A stretch of 64,000 nucleotides of DNA. It comes from Antedon mediterranea (Eukaryota; Echinodermata; Crinoidea; Comatulida; Antedonidae). This document shows, piece after piece, positions 24,901 through 40,270 of this stretch. The stretch's first letter is position 1; every line of letters starts with the position of its first letter. The position numbers were made by a program, and so were the translations under genes. Location of the stretch: positions 15,542,501 through 15,606,500 of the forward strand of contig NC_092671.1 in assembly GCF_964355755.1 (NCBI RefSeq), written 5' to 3'. Under the pieces are notes generated by a model. It made no database searches, was not told the DNA's origin, and was given only the letters and a program-made list of their open reading frames with translations.

Positions 24901-26653
24901 ACTGTGGCTCTTTGCTTTTGCCTCTGATACAATTGTTTTATTCTTTATTTTCAAGCAGTTAAGGCACTACAACCTAGCCATCAAATCGACACATGTCTTT
25001 CTTAAGTTCTGTCTACACTATCACATTTTATGTGACAAAAATGGTGATGTGCCCATATATGGACATGATGATGTCATATATTGTATTATATTTGGGCATA
25101 TCACTACCAAATTTGGACACATTATACTTTTTTGGTCAAACTAGTTTGATAGTGTCGACAGAGCTTTAGTTCTGAGGGTAGAGTAACAACCCCTGTCATT
25201 AAAGACAGATGAGAAAGAGCGCTGTTTAGTGGTGAAGGGATCCTTACAGTAGGGAGACGGAAGTTTCTGTCTGTGTTGTCCATTATTCAAGCAAAAACAA
25301 CATTTAATAGTAATCTTAATTTTCCACCATGTTTCAGCATTTAAGTGTGACCATATTGCTTACTTTTTTAGTTTTAGAGGGAACGCAACCACGAATCATT
25401 ATTTTGATTGCCCGATGGAGTTCAACCCATGTACGGTGCCTGTGGGTGGTGCTAGGGGTGCAATACAGTTGCAAAATAATGACCTCTTTGATGAGCCCTT
25501 GAAGAAAGGTGCTGGATCCAAGAATGTGGATCTCATGGGTGCTTGTGGTGGCAAAGAAGACCCTATTAATACTAAAAGTAAGTTTAAGTTTTAAGTTAAT
25601 TTTTTCTCTGGTATATTCAACCAATGATAACATTTTTTTGAAAAGTAATTACCATAATATATCCTCTAGTATAATCACACCCCCATAAAAGGGGAGACTT
25701 TGGGAAGTGGAACTCGGGGCAACCCTGGTTCAGGGAAAAAATGTTTGTTATGCATCTGGACTTACTAGAGAGAGGCCTATACTAAGACTATACCTTGGGA
25801 TATGCGTGTTTGTGAAAAACATAAAGTATGGGGTGGGATTGTACCTGAGGTGGGATTATACCCGAGGATACAGTATATGGTAAATAATTTGAAATAAAAT
25901 AAATAAAAGGTGTTGGTGAATTGAATTGATTGGTTCAGTTTTAACCATATTTTTTGTATTTACAGATGCTGAAGCAGATCAGTATAATCCATATAGATCA
26001 ACACCGCCCCCAATCCCACCTCATGCTAACGTTAATTGTTACAATGGTTCTAATATTGACAAAGTTCCAGCTGAGAAAAGTAATTGTAAGTATAAGTATA
26101 TTTAACTTTACACTATTAGACAATATTATTAAATAAACTTTATTTATTCACAAGACTTAGGCCTATATTAATAAAACATTATGAATTCAGAACACATGCA
26201 ATTATTAAGTAAACAAAATACTATAATTCTCTTCCACATTTCTTCATAAACTTTTCACAGCTGATTATTTACTTGTTATAAACATAATGATAGATTGGAC
26301 CCTAATACAATATTATACTACAACTATAAAAATATATTCAAATTGCATTTTTATTTCTTAGTGTTTGCAGAGAGGTCTCGAGAACATGGGGCTGTTGAGG
26401 GTGCTAGTCAATCACAGAAACCTCAAAATTTCTATGGCAACCCACCACGACAATCTGAAATTGCTCCAGGTGTGTATTGCAACATCCGTTTGTTAGTAGT
26501 TACAGTTGTAGTAAATGAAAACTATATTCTTTTCATATCATTTCTTTTTCAGCTACCACATATGAAGTTCCAAGGCAACAGCCTGTGTATGCAGAAATTC
26601 CAGAAGCTTATGAGAATGTGTCACTTGGAGGTTACAGCTATCCACCATTTTGA
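10826..26653 (+). CDS. MEGF10/11-PEAR1-Draper-type multiple-EGF receptor
   Basis: Single-pass engulfment/adhesion receptor family (Draper, CED-1, MEGF10); the role is inferred from the family. Coding exons: 10826-10935, 11378-11479, 14801-14901, 15186-15278, 15787-15897, 16006-16141, 17570-17687, 17888-18126, 18277-18317, 18937-19006, 19287-19469, 19650-19762, 20044-20207, 20388-20496, 20592-20738, 21022-21150, 21748-21876, 22476-22604, 22937-23065, 23393-23518, 23735-23909, 24229-24297, 25378-25577, 25966-26085, 26362-26469, 26553-26653. The total is 1083 aa with every phase consistent. The N-terminus is a signal peptide ([20 protein letters not shown]). An EMI domain follows ([18 protein letters not shown], then [12 protein letters not shown]). 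There are 17 EGF-like modules, the last lacking the usual glycine pattern. The TM helix is [20 protein letters not shown] with a basic stop-transfer. The tail has YEVP, YAEI and YENV tyrosines and a Pro-rich stretch. Orthology to MEGF10, MEGF11 or PEAR1 specifically cannot be decided. Confidence 0.92.
12040..13010. repeat. 46-bp AT-rich minisatellite in a receptor intron
   Basis: The core unit contains TTAATATTAATCTTTAATAT followed by TTAGTCCTAAGTACAGTA. It is nearly identical in consecutive copies from about 12200 to 12500 and degenerates to both sides. I estimate 15-20 copies. There are no spacers of varied sequence, so it is not CRISPR-like. Confidence 0.9.
13011..14800. other. Rest of receptor intron 2 (coding numbering)
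   Basis: AT-rich intronic sequence after the minisatellite. Short open frames near 13.6-14.0 kb have no splice support or recognisable motif. I see nothing else here. Confidence 0.5.
14970..15121. mobile_element. TWA-MITE copy 4
   Basis: Arms AGCTCTGTCTACACTATC and GATAGTATAGACAGAGCT, flanked on both sides by TAA. In a receptor intron. Confidence 0.88.
16181..16313. mobile_element. TWA-MITE copy 5
   Basis: Arms AGCTCTGTCTACACTATC and GATAGTGTAGACAGAGCT, flanked on both sides by TTA. It has an internal duplication of a CATATATGGGCATGATGATG segment. It sits 39 bases after the receptor donor at 16142. Confidence 0.88.
16390..17510 (+). pseudogene. LINE-type reverse transcriptase relic, frameshifted
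   Basis: Non-LTR retrotransposon fragment in a receptor intron. The first frame (16335-16856) carries RT motif A ([12 protein letters not shown]), the [20 protein letters not shown] block and the catalytic YADDISFI. The second frame (16768-17487) continues with [24 protein letters not shown], the C-terminal [14 protein letters not shown] region and a GRPRNNW block. The two frames differ by one base, with the switch near 16800-16815, so one indel broke the ORF. The endonuclease and N-terminal RT parts are missing (5' truncation). The 3' end has (CAA)n. The clade is uncertain (RTE-like or jockey-like). Confidence 0.85.
17729..17905 (+). repeat. Three 59-bp tandem copies of an intron end plus exon start
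   Basis: Units 17729-17787, 17788-17846 and 17847-17905. Each contains a pyrimidine/AT tract, TTTACAG and the exon start GGYGAAATKTGTTCAATA. Only the last copy runs into the real exon (from 17888), the others being followed by AAGATTATTA. Use of the first or second acceptor would run into a stop or change frame, because 59 is not a multiple of three. See findings. Confidence 0.92.
18485..18880 (+). mobile_element. tRNA-derived SINE, split by a TWA-MITE
   Basis: The left part has an A-box-like TGGCGTAATTG and a B-box-like GGTTTCAAGACCTG, followed by a GCATCTTACCTTGGGCAAAA tail region. The right part (from 18718) continues CTCATTGCCTTGTAAACC and a body near GCATGATAAAGGACTTGG. The MITE at 18590-18717 interrupts it, and removing it with one TTA restores continuity. 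The downstream boundary is approximate. Confidence 0.6.
18590..18717. mobile_element. TWA-MITE copy 6 (family description)
   Basis: A 128-bp foldback element. The terminal repeats are AGCTCTGTCCACACTATC and GATAGTGTAGACAGAGCT. The body repeats the motif of a TGTGATGTGCCC stretch, ATGATGTCAT-type and CATATATGGGCA segments near the arms. It is flanked by TTA on both sides. A 3-bp TTA/TAA duplication is the hallmark of PIF/Harbinger elements (established knowledge), so these are probably MITEs mobilised by such a transposase. No transposase is in the window. Confidence 0.88.
19861..20006. mobile_element. TWA-MITE copy 7
   Basis: Arms AGTTCTGTCTACACTATC and GATAGTGTAGACAGAGCT, flanked on both sides by TAA. 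It ends 37 bases before the receptor exon at 20044. Confidence 0.88.
21905..22345. repeat. Three diverged copies of a roughly 130-160 bp intronic repeat
   Basis: Each copy has a GTTCACATAA/GTTGACATAC-like start, TGTGTTAATTTGAATT, an AATCAGAATAAAA block and a CATTTAATTGACAAAG-like end. The first copy also contains a (TA)n run at about 21940-21966. A short (ATT)n microsatellite lies just after, at about 22420-22445. Confidence 0.7.
25005..25165. mobile_element. TWA-MITE copy 8
   Basis: Arms AGTTCTGTCTACACTATC and GATAGTGTCGACAGAGCT, flanked on both sides by TTA. In the large intron between receptor exons 24297 and 25378. Confidence 0.88.
25650..25882. mobile_element. TACCRTA-family TIR element, copy A
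   Basis: Left end TTACCATAATATATCCTC followed by a TATAATCACACCCCC run. The right end is the inverse (GGTGGGATTATACCCGAGG, then ATATGGTAA). It shares the internal segment AACCCTGGTTCAGG with the copy at 49460. Non-coding, in a receptor intron. Confidence 0.75.
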
Positions 26654-29600
26654 TGACCTTTGACTTTCAACCTCAAATTTAACCATCAAATCCACTTTCA
26701 ACATGAGCAGTACAATATCGGATAGAATTAATTAAGATCGTTCATTTGTAGAGAAAAGATATATTTTCAAGATAAAGATATATTTGAGGTTTATATATCA
26801 TAATTAAGTGATCATGTTAATAATAGATAAATTTATAAAGTACATATAAACTAGGTCTGTACGTATGTGCTCAACAACTGGAAAGAAAAGTGACTGAAGA
26901 ATGTAGAGAGCCACCAAGGTACCACCCTAACCAGTGTGGTAACCAAATATCTGTGTGTATGCCATTCCTGAAATCTCTTCATTGATCCAGTGCCAAAAGT
27001 CTTGAGATGTTTATAATTTAAGATAGTCAATGAAGGAGTGGTGTTAAAGCAACACCCAGAAATAATTGAGGTCAAAAGTTGTAGATCTCCGTACCCAAAT
27101 AGTTGCAAGACTAAAACAATGTATAGCTGATGCCAACACAGTCAATAGTGACTATGATGCCAGCCATATTTGTTTGGTAAGGCATCCTACATAATTGGTT
27201 GGCAAGAACTACACCATCTACATTCTTGTGAATTTGAAATTGCTGCAACCATATTTTATCATTTCAGGAATTTTTATCAAAAAGGTTCTGTGTAATTTAT
27301 ACATAATACTGTTAAATGTTTTGCGGTATTTTGTGTATCAATTCTGAAACTTTCGACAGGACCATGGTCATTTTTCCAAAAGACACAGACTATAATTTGA
27401 AGGCTTCTTGGGCCAGGTCAACTGATTTTCTCGGTTATGAAAATATTAGTTACGCGTTAAAACGTTTTTGTAAATCAGTGATTCTATCTCGATCAACAAA
27501 GCATGAGGCTATAATGATAGCGCTTTACAAGGTTTGAATCTGCAAAAACAATACAAGTGAAGTGAAAATAGCACACAAGTAAAAAGGTGCACAAAAAGAA
27601 AAGAAATCATAAAAAAACAATAGGACTTCGTCTTTCAATTCTTCAAGTTTACAATCTGCCACAATGTGCTAAACATTTATTTAGTAGTGTAAGTATATAA
27701 AAACAATGGTCATTTTGTAAAAACTTTGGACTTCAGTGCTGTGTGGATCGCAAGTAAATACTAGTGAGTTGAGGTGCAGTATCATCAATGGCAGTACAGC
27801 TCTTCATAGTAATGTGCAAGCTAGACTAGGTTCTAGCATGTAATAAAAAAATAAATATTTTGGCACATATGGCATTTCATACGCATACTATAATACTTAC
27901 AATTATGTATTTTGAGACAAAAATTGAAACGTCGACGAGACACTAATTACAGAATTGGGGCAAGTCTATGTGCAAGCATGCAAAGAAGAAGATTTGGAAC
28001 TTCATACTGTAGATAAGAATGCTAAACATTTAAATTTGTTTTAGTAATTGAAACTTTGTAGCTAACAATTTATAAAATCCATCTTTGAAAAAAGGAGATT
28101 CTTTTTAAAATTGCACAGCGTTGTGGATATTTATAGTTGAAATATAAAATAATTGTTATATGTAGAAAATAGTATAGTACAATATTAGTTGTCATGGTGA
28201 ATGAACATAACAGTTGACAAAAATAAACAAAATGTGAAAGCCATGAATAATGATATACGGTTTTCAAAATAAATGCTGTATTTATGTTAGAAAGTGCAGA
28301 AGTATTTAGATATATATTTATTGGAAAATATGAAGAAATATTTAATATATTTAATTAAATGTATGTCCTATTTCAGAATACTTCAAATTGGTTTTCCATT
28401 TGTAATAGTTTATGTATTAGAATTTAGGCATGATCTATATAAGTATTATACATAAGGAACAGAAGTGCATCCGTTTTTAATATATATACTTTATTTACAA
28501 GTTTTTCCAGTTTAGGTATAATGTCTGCCTAAACCAAAATAGAAAATATTTAGGCATGATCTATACAAGTACACTTGTACATAAGAAACAGAAGTGCATC
28601 CGTTTTTAATATATACTTTATTTACAAGTTTTTCCAGTTTAGGTATAATGTCTGCCTGAACCAGTTTAATCTGAAATTACTATAATATTTATATAACTAA
28701 AAGAAAGTGTGGTAATTTAATTTGTTCTTGCCAAATTTACAATCATAAACATCTTTTATTTAGTGCAATTTTTTAAAATCCTGCCAATACATAATAAAGT
28801 TATGTATTCTGAAAAGAGAGACAGTTGTACTTCTGACCTATGGGAATAAATTAGCATAAAGGTTGTTTTGTTTTAATTAAATGTGTTAAGCATTATATCA
28901 TTTATGAATCAATAATATTTATAGTAATATTAAATTTATATTTCACATGGGAATACAATGACATAAGTTGTATTACATTATCTTGCTATTAATTTCTATG
29001 ATTTAATTGATTGTTAAAAAACAGATATAGTTTAGTTACAAAGTTACATAATGCAAATATCATCAAAACACACATTATGTCAGTGAAAATAAATTATTTC
29101 AACTCTTATTATAAGATAGACAAAATCTACTAAAATGTTTTTTGTAAACGTCAAGTGCTTATTTTTTATAATATATGATTTAATGCAATTCAACATTTTT
29201 GTTTGTTTGTACACTCTTTCATATTTTGATTTCCCCACAAAAACATATTTAATGAATTGTTTATTCTATATAAAATTATTTTTATTTGATTAATGACCCT
29301 ATTTTTAAATAAAATACTGTAAATTTTTTTTATTGAATCTTTTTATAACCTATTGTTTTTATGTTTGATTAAATCAAATGATGGTTACAATGATCTGTTT
29401 TTAAGAATATATTTAAGGTCCTACTATTGTGTAAACTTGTTGTACAGAAATACCCCGTGTTGAATTTTGTTTGTAAAATATTTATTCTTGCCATTTTTAT
29501 GTAAATATGTAATAATTAAGTTTATTTAATATCTTTATTTAAAACATTTCAGTAGTTTAATAATGTCCTACTTTTTTTACGTCTGTTGTACGCTCTCTGG

Positions 29601-30310
29601 CAAATAAAATCACATCTCAATACGCCAATATTGTTTATATGCACGTAGCAGCATGGAGAGTGTCGCTAATTCTGTATGCAAAATCTGACATAAACCTGTT
29701 CTGATTGTTTTCTAACAGAAAATAGTTATTTATCCTCTATTCTCTGGACATTTTATTAAAATTCCAATGTTTATAGTGTCATCATTTTTTTTTATGTATA
29801 TTCAGTTTAGTATTTTTGTAAATGATAATGAGCAATATTTATGAACAAAATAAATACATATTGTCAATTTGTAGTCTGTGTGACTATTTTTATGTTTGTA
29901 GGATGAATATTTTTGTACAAACTTATTAATTCACCACATGTGTTTTCACATTGCAATGTGCATTTAAATATATATGGATAATATCCTTATTAATTTAGTG
30001 GGTCCACACAGTACAAATACCTGTCGCTATTCATTACAATGACTTGCTTTTCTTAATCTATAATTTCAAACCTGCTACTTGCATGTCTTTGTACATTCAG
30101 TTGGATATAATAATTCACATCTTGTTTAATGTGAGCATACAGTGTTATTGATTATTGTTTTTTCCCTAGTGTACATATAGGTGTCAATACAGCACTTGTT
30201 TATGCTAGAGCACTGCGCAGTTTGATTTGTATTAAAAATACAGGTAGTACCATTGTTGTATGATACATCGTAGTACGATTCTAGATGATGCCTTTAATAT
30301 TTGTAAAAAG
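26654..30310 (+). other. Receptor 3'UTR and downstream spacer
   Basis: Follows the receptor stop. There are several AATAAA-type signals, the last well-placed one at 29848-29853 before a GT-rich stretch. A short open frame near 27.3 kb lacks any recognisable motif. A tandem duplication lies at 28424-28664. The true transcript end is not determinable. Confidence 0.45.
28424..28664. repeat. 126-bp tandem duplication
   Basis: Copies start at 28424 and 28550. Each runs from TTAGGCATGATCTATA through AGAAGTGCATCCGTTTTTAA and TTTCCAGTTTAGGTATAATG to TGTCTGCCT. They are nearly identical. Confidence 0.85.
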
Positions 30311-30752
30311 ACATGGCGTGTCATACTTATCCTATACTTTAGTTACAAACAATACTTGGGACAAGTCTAGATGCATTGTTTTTTTTTTTAATGTGCATGA
30401 GATAATACATGAATAAGTTTCATACTACATGGCGTGTCATACTTATCCTATACTTTAGTTACAAACAAAACTGAAGTTGTTGCCACTTGTAAATGGATAC
30501 TAAAAACGTAGAAAGATACTTGGGGCAAGTCTAGATGCATTGTTTTTTTTTTTTTAATGTGCATGAGATAATACATGAATAAGTTTCATACTACATGGCG
30601 TGTCATACTTATCCTATACTTTAGTTACAAACAAAACTAAAGTTGTTGCCACTTGTAAATGGATACTAAAGACGTAGAAAGATACTTGGGGCAAGTGTAG
30701 ATGCATTGTTTCTTTTTTTAATGCACATGAGATAATACATGAATAATTCTCA
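30311..30752. repeat. Three tandem copies of a roughly 166-bp repeat
   Basis: Units start at 30311, 30427 and 30593 with ACATGGCGTGTCATACTTAT and include an ACTTGGGGCAAGTCTAGATG block and a poly-T/A tract. The first unit lacks about 50 internal bases (the GTTGTTGCCACTTGTAAATG part). It lies between the convergent receptor and RAB11 genes. Confidence 0.88.
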
Positions 30753-33700
30753 TACTTGAAAATCCAGGTTAAGTTATAAAACATGCCTGGTGGGCATATA
30801 AAAGGTTTGGATTGTCGCTATCGAGTATGGTAAATTGGAAACGATAGCAAAATAATAAAAAACATCATTCTTGAAGCTACTTCAATTTATTTAACTGAAA
30901 CATGTAGACTGTTCAATCATGAAATTACAAATTCAATTATTGTTTACTAATATTTTCAAAGGTTTCTACATTGAATATAGGATGTATATATATATTTTTT
31001 ATTTTGGAATTCACAGTAATCATTTTTATAGCAAAACAATATTTTACTAATATCACCCTCTGTGTAATAATGGAATATATGTTACTACTATGAAACCCCC
31101 CCTTTATTAGTAGACTTTTCCATGTAATAAAAACATGGATAATTTGTTCACAACAAAAATATATATTTATTTATCATGACAATTGGAAAAAACAAATAAA
31201 ATGACAGTCCTCGAGACATAATTGAGAATTAACACTTGGAATAATAACTGTATTATCTATTATCATTTATGAACATCAGCATTTTAGACATCACTTAACA
31301 CGCATGTACATAAATTCATTCATCGGCTAGAATGTTAACTTCTAAACCGACTAGAAATTTTAAGTCTTTATTTTTACAAAACTTGTACAGTTTTAATGTA
31401 CAGTAAATAGTCTACAAAAATCAACAGAAATTGCTAATATAATCGTAACAACAAAAATGACAAAAAACAATAAATTAAAAATATTTTGGATTTCTCTATT
31501 AAATGTTCCGGGAATAATACTTTGCAATTGCCTCATACGTAACGGATGTTTTTGGAAATAATGCATACCGTACATTGTTCATTTACGTAACTTAGAATAA
31601 AACAATTTAGCACTACAAATACAAATATCTACAATTGATTTTTAACAGAATTGACATGACAAGCCATTTATGTTGGTAGTGAACATTAGGGTATGCAAAC
31701 CTATCTATCTACCTATCAAAAATGTTATTGCAAAAATTATTTTTAGGACACAAAAATAACTTGGTTTTAAAGTAGGTATTTAAGAAATGCGTACTGCTAT
31801 TTTATATTTCATCATAGACTATGTAGTAAGCCTAGATTGAAAATTGTCAATAGTATTAACCATGTTAAATTGCAAATGTTTGTTGCACCTTTTCGTTCAC
31901 ATCAATCTATGTTGTCGGTCTTTGGTCCATAAAATATAACTGTACCACAAATTTTAAACTACCTGTACTGAATAATCTAACAGTTTGGTTGTTCTTCTAA
32001 TGACATAAATATCGGAATGAGAAATGGGACCAAATGTTTGTAAAAGAAAATACTATACTCAAGTACAGTAAACAACAGACATCCAGCCAGATACTGGAAA
32101 TGGGTCAACTATGGGAAGGGGGTGGGGTTTAGATGCAACTAGAGGACCAAAAATGTAGTTGGTTAGCCTTCTTTTAAACCAAAAACACTGCATTTCTGAC
32201 AAAGCAAGAAGCCTTATGACTGATAAATACTGATCGAGTTGCAATGTATGTATGGTAATGACAATTTAAGATGTAAAATTCATAATAAGGGCTTACAATG
32301 TAATGAGTTTAAAATTCACTTTACATGGTTTATCCATTTATTTACACTGGACTGTGATTTTACAAAACTACCTTCAGTGGATTTGGGAACAAATAAAAAG
32401 TGAAACAAATAACAGAATTTGTATACAATATTTATCAGTATTATTATTCAGGATTTGTTTTTAAAATCAAGTAGCAGTATTTATTGCATTTAATTAACAT
32501 ACAATATTAATTAATTAGTGAAGAAAGCTCTATAATACACCAAATGCCTGATGATCCACAATCAAAAAATACTAAATGAAAAACAAAAATCATTTTTTAT
32601 ATACTCAAGGCTAGAATAGTAGAATTATACAAATTAAATAAAAATAGTGTATTAGGTGGTTATACTGTGTTTTGTGGCTGTTGTTGTTCTCATTAAACTA
32701 TTATATGCCAGCAAATTTACAAGCACTGGGTATTGCTTTACAGGAGTGTGTATATTTGTCAAGCTAGATACTAAGATACCAAGGCTAAGTCAATGCTTTG
32801 TAATATTTTATTCTGGGGCTTGTTTTAACAGCTAGCATGTTTTTCTGCAGAAACAGAAAACTGTTTTTGAAATGCATATTTCAACACAATCATTGTAAGG
32901 TTGACATTCAAGTACTGCAACACATACGCAATTAACTGTGTGTTAGCAATAACCTGTCATGTCAATGATCCAAACAATCTTGTTTGTACATTTACTATGC
33001 AAATTGCAAACAGTAACATACTTTATGTGTACTTATGTTTTCTTTAGCCACTACATAGACAAATATCGTAATATAAGCGGCAAAGGGAAGAATTACATAC
33101 ATTCAGGTTTAACACCCAGAATCTTGTACCAAACATCTAGTATATCAGTCTAATTAAACACCACTTTCAAATTTCAGTATTTCACTAGTTTATGTCTGCA
33201 AGGAAAAAACATATTATTGGTGTAATTTTTAAACAGAGAGTTACAGTAAATGTTTGTTGTGCATCAAAATCTGTTTTTAACTTGAAACATTCAACACAAG
33301 TAAAAAAAAACAATAACTAATATATACTGATAATTATACAATATTATTGTGCAATGATTAACAACCAAAAATTATATAAAAATAAAAAAAACAAAAAAAT
33401 AATGGACAGGCCGATAAATATCGTGGACCAATTCCATAACCATCAGTTGAAGGTTCCATTAATTATCCCATTTTCTTTCCTAAATTTATTGTTCCATTTT
33501 CATTGAATCCTGTAGGTGTAAGGTGCTTGTGTGGGTTCTGCTGGCTGCGAAACACAACGGTGATAACGCCAACAGTTTGGCACGCAATATTCATCCACTT
33601 CAGTACCACATCCATTTACTATATACAAATTTATCTGGATCTGGTAACTCCTTATACAAACGCAACTCGCGTCATTATTTGTAGCGATATTAATCTGCTA

Positions 33701-33792
33701 CAATTAATAGTTGATGTGATCATAGATGTTTTTGTTTCCACAATGCAATAGGATTCTATTATTGACAGATTCAAGAATATAATTGATTAAGC
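30753..33792 (-). other. Intergenic spacer and RAB11 3'UTR
   Basis: AT-rich non-coding sequence downstream of the RAB11 stop on the minus strand. A minus-strand AATAAA lies at 31171-31166, one candidate cleavage signal. I see no exon here. Confidence 0.45.
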
Positions 33793-38830
<5,038 letters not shown>

Positions 38831-39160
38831 CTTTTTAGCGACTACACTGTAAGCTTCCAACAACTCCTTTCACCTACAACTTCCGGATTCAAAAACCCGT
38901 TAGTTTCACAGATCAACAATGGTAGGTGAATATACCGGAGGAAAAATAGTCAAATATTTTATTGCAATAATACTTTTATAAAATATATGCTCTATAAATG
39001 TAGCTGTTCAAACGTCGATGCCTAAGATTTTGTGTGATATTTTGTATGATTCATTCACTTGAATTTTAGATGACGTTCACATCGACGACAGCAGATATGG
39101 CGGAGTTCAATTTCTAAACGCCCCTTTTTCTAGTTCACTGCGCATGCAGTGACGTAATCT
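38831..39160 (-). promoter_or_regulatory. RAB11 promoter region with NRF1-like and CRE-like sites
   Basis: Upstream of the RAB11 start codon. TGCGCATGCA (39139-39148) matches the NRF1 palindrome and TGACGTAA (39150-39157) a CREB/ATF site, about 310 bases from the ATG. Typical of housekeeping promoters, but inferred from motifs only. Confidence 0.4.
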
Positions 39161-39679
39161 GTACGCAGCAATTGAAGTAACTGCCCCGGATGTATAACAA
39201 TAGACAAATTATGCAGTAAATTTATAAAAACAAATTCCCTTTGTTACTTTTCTTTCCTTTAGAAATTATTGTAGGCCTAATAATAGGACGGAAATCTGCA
39301 TTGATAATACTACGTGCTCAATTCATATAAAACACATTAATGGTTTTATGATAATGCTTATTTTATAAAGTATCGTCATAGTTTATTTGTTTTATCTCAT
39401 TTAAAATACCTACGATTATCATGCAAAACACAGCAACTTATGTAAAACGTGTACACGAGAAGTTACTATTGATTCTCTTTCAAAAATGTTTCTTAACATC
39501 TGGAATGCAAATAACATAAACATACTAGAATAGTACAATGTTTTAGGCCTACTACATTTATTACGTGACAGACTTAATATTGAAAACTTTTGGGCAGATG
39601 CATTATATTTTGTACAACAAATACCATTCATTTTTGTTCCCCATGAAACTTTTTTAAAGATGATCAATCACTGTGATCT
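39161..39679. other. Intergenic spacer, possible 3'UTR of the minus-strand gene
   Basis: AT-rich. It has minus-strand AATAAA-like signals near 39380. An 82-codon minus-strand frame (39667-39419) has no recognisable motif and I do not call it. Confidence 0.35.
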
Positions 39680-39965
39680 CTAACTGTTTAAATAATGTTT
39701 TATAGTAGAATAATATGGTGTGCTTCGCAAGTGGCCTCGGACATCATTGTGGCCAGGATGGTTCGTTTGTTTCCTTTTGAGGTACGTCCCGGAACATCCG
39801 ATCATGTCCACCATTACTGCTACACAAGCGAAGAGTAAACATAGCTGTAAGCATATCACAACCACCAGGTATTTAAAACCATTATGGTGATTGTCTCGCA
39901 AAATAAATTTGCCTCTTCTATGACGAATTTTCCAAAAATTGCATATTATTTTAGGAAAAAATGTT
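39680..39965 (-). CDS. Possible alternative last exon encoding a second transmembrane tail
   Basis: On the minus strand a good acceptor (TTAATTTTACAG) precedes 39965. From there one frame stays open to a stop at 39680. It encodes a basic stretch, a hydrophobic helix (YLVVVICLQLCLLFACVAVM) and a hydrophilic tail with a Tyr-Tyr pair. There is no ATG before the helix, so it would need splicing. Its incoming phase (2) matches the donor of exon 2 of the small membrane gene upstream (41128). This is inference: a separate unrecognised gene or a chance frame remain possible. Confidence 0.35.
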
Positions 39966-40270
39966 CTGTAAAATTAATTCCTAAAATTCTAATACTGTAT
40001 TTCATAATAAATAACATACATTTAGGCTCGACGGTAAATGTATCATTCAATCATAATTTTAGGTGATGTTGTATTCGGGTCCTTGCATAAGTAAACAATT
40101 TCGCGTTTAGGTTACGCAATGCGCAATTCATTTAGGCCTATTTATAAAAACCCGGAAACAACTGAAAATACATCACTTTCGTGCCTATGAATAACTAGAA
40201 ATAGAAACCCATTTCAATAATTAAATCAACATTTTAAAAACTAGGACAACACAATCCAAACTCATCCTCC

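Noticed and set aside
27316-27537. 73-codon forward frame in the receptor 3'UTR
   Set aside because: No domain, no splice signals and low position-specific constraint; most likely chance.
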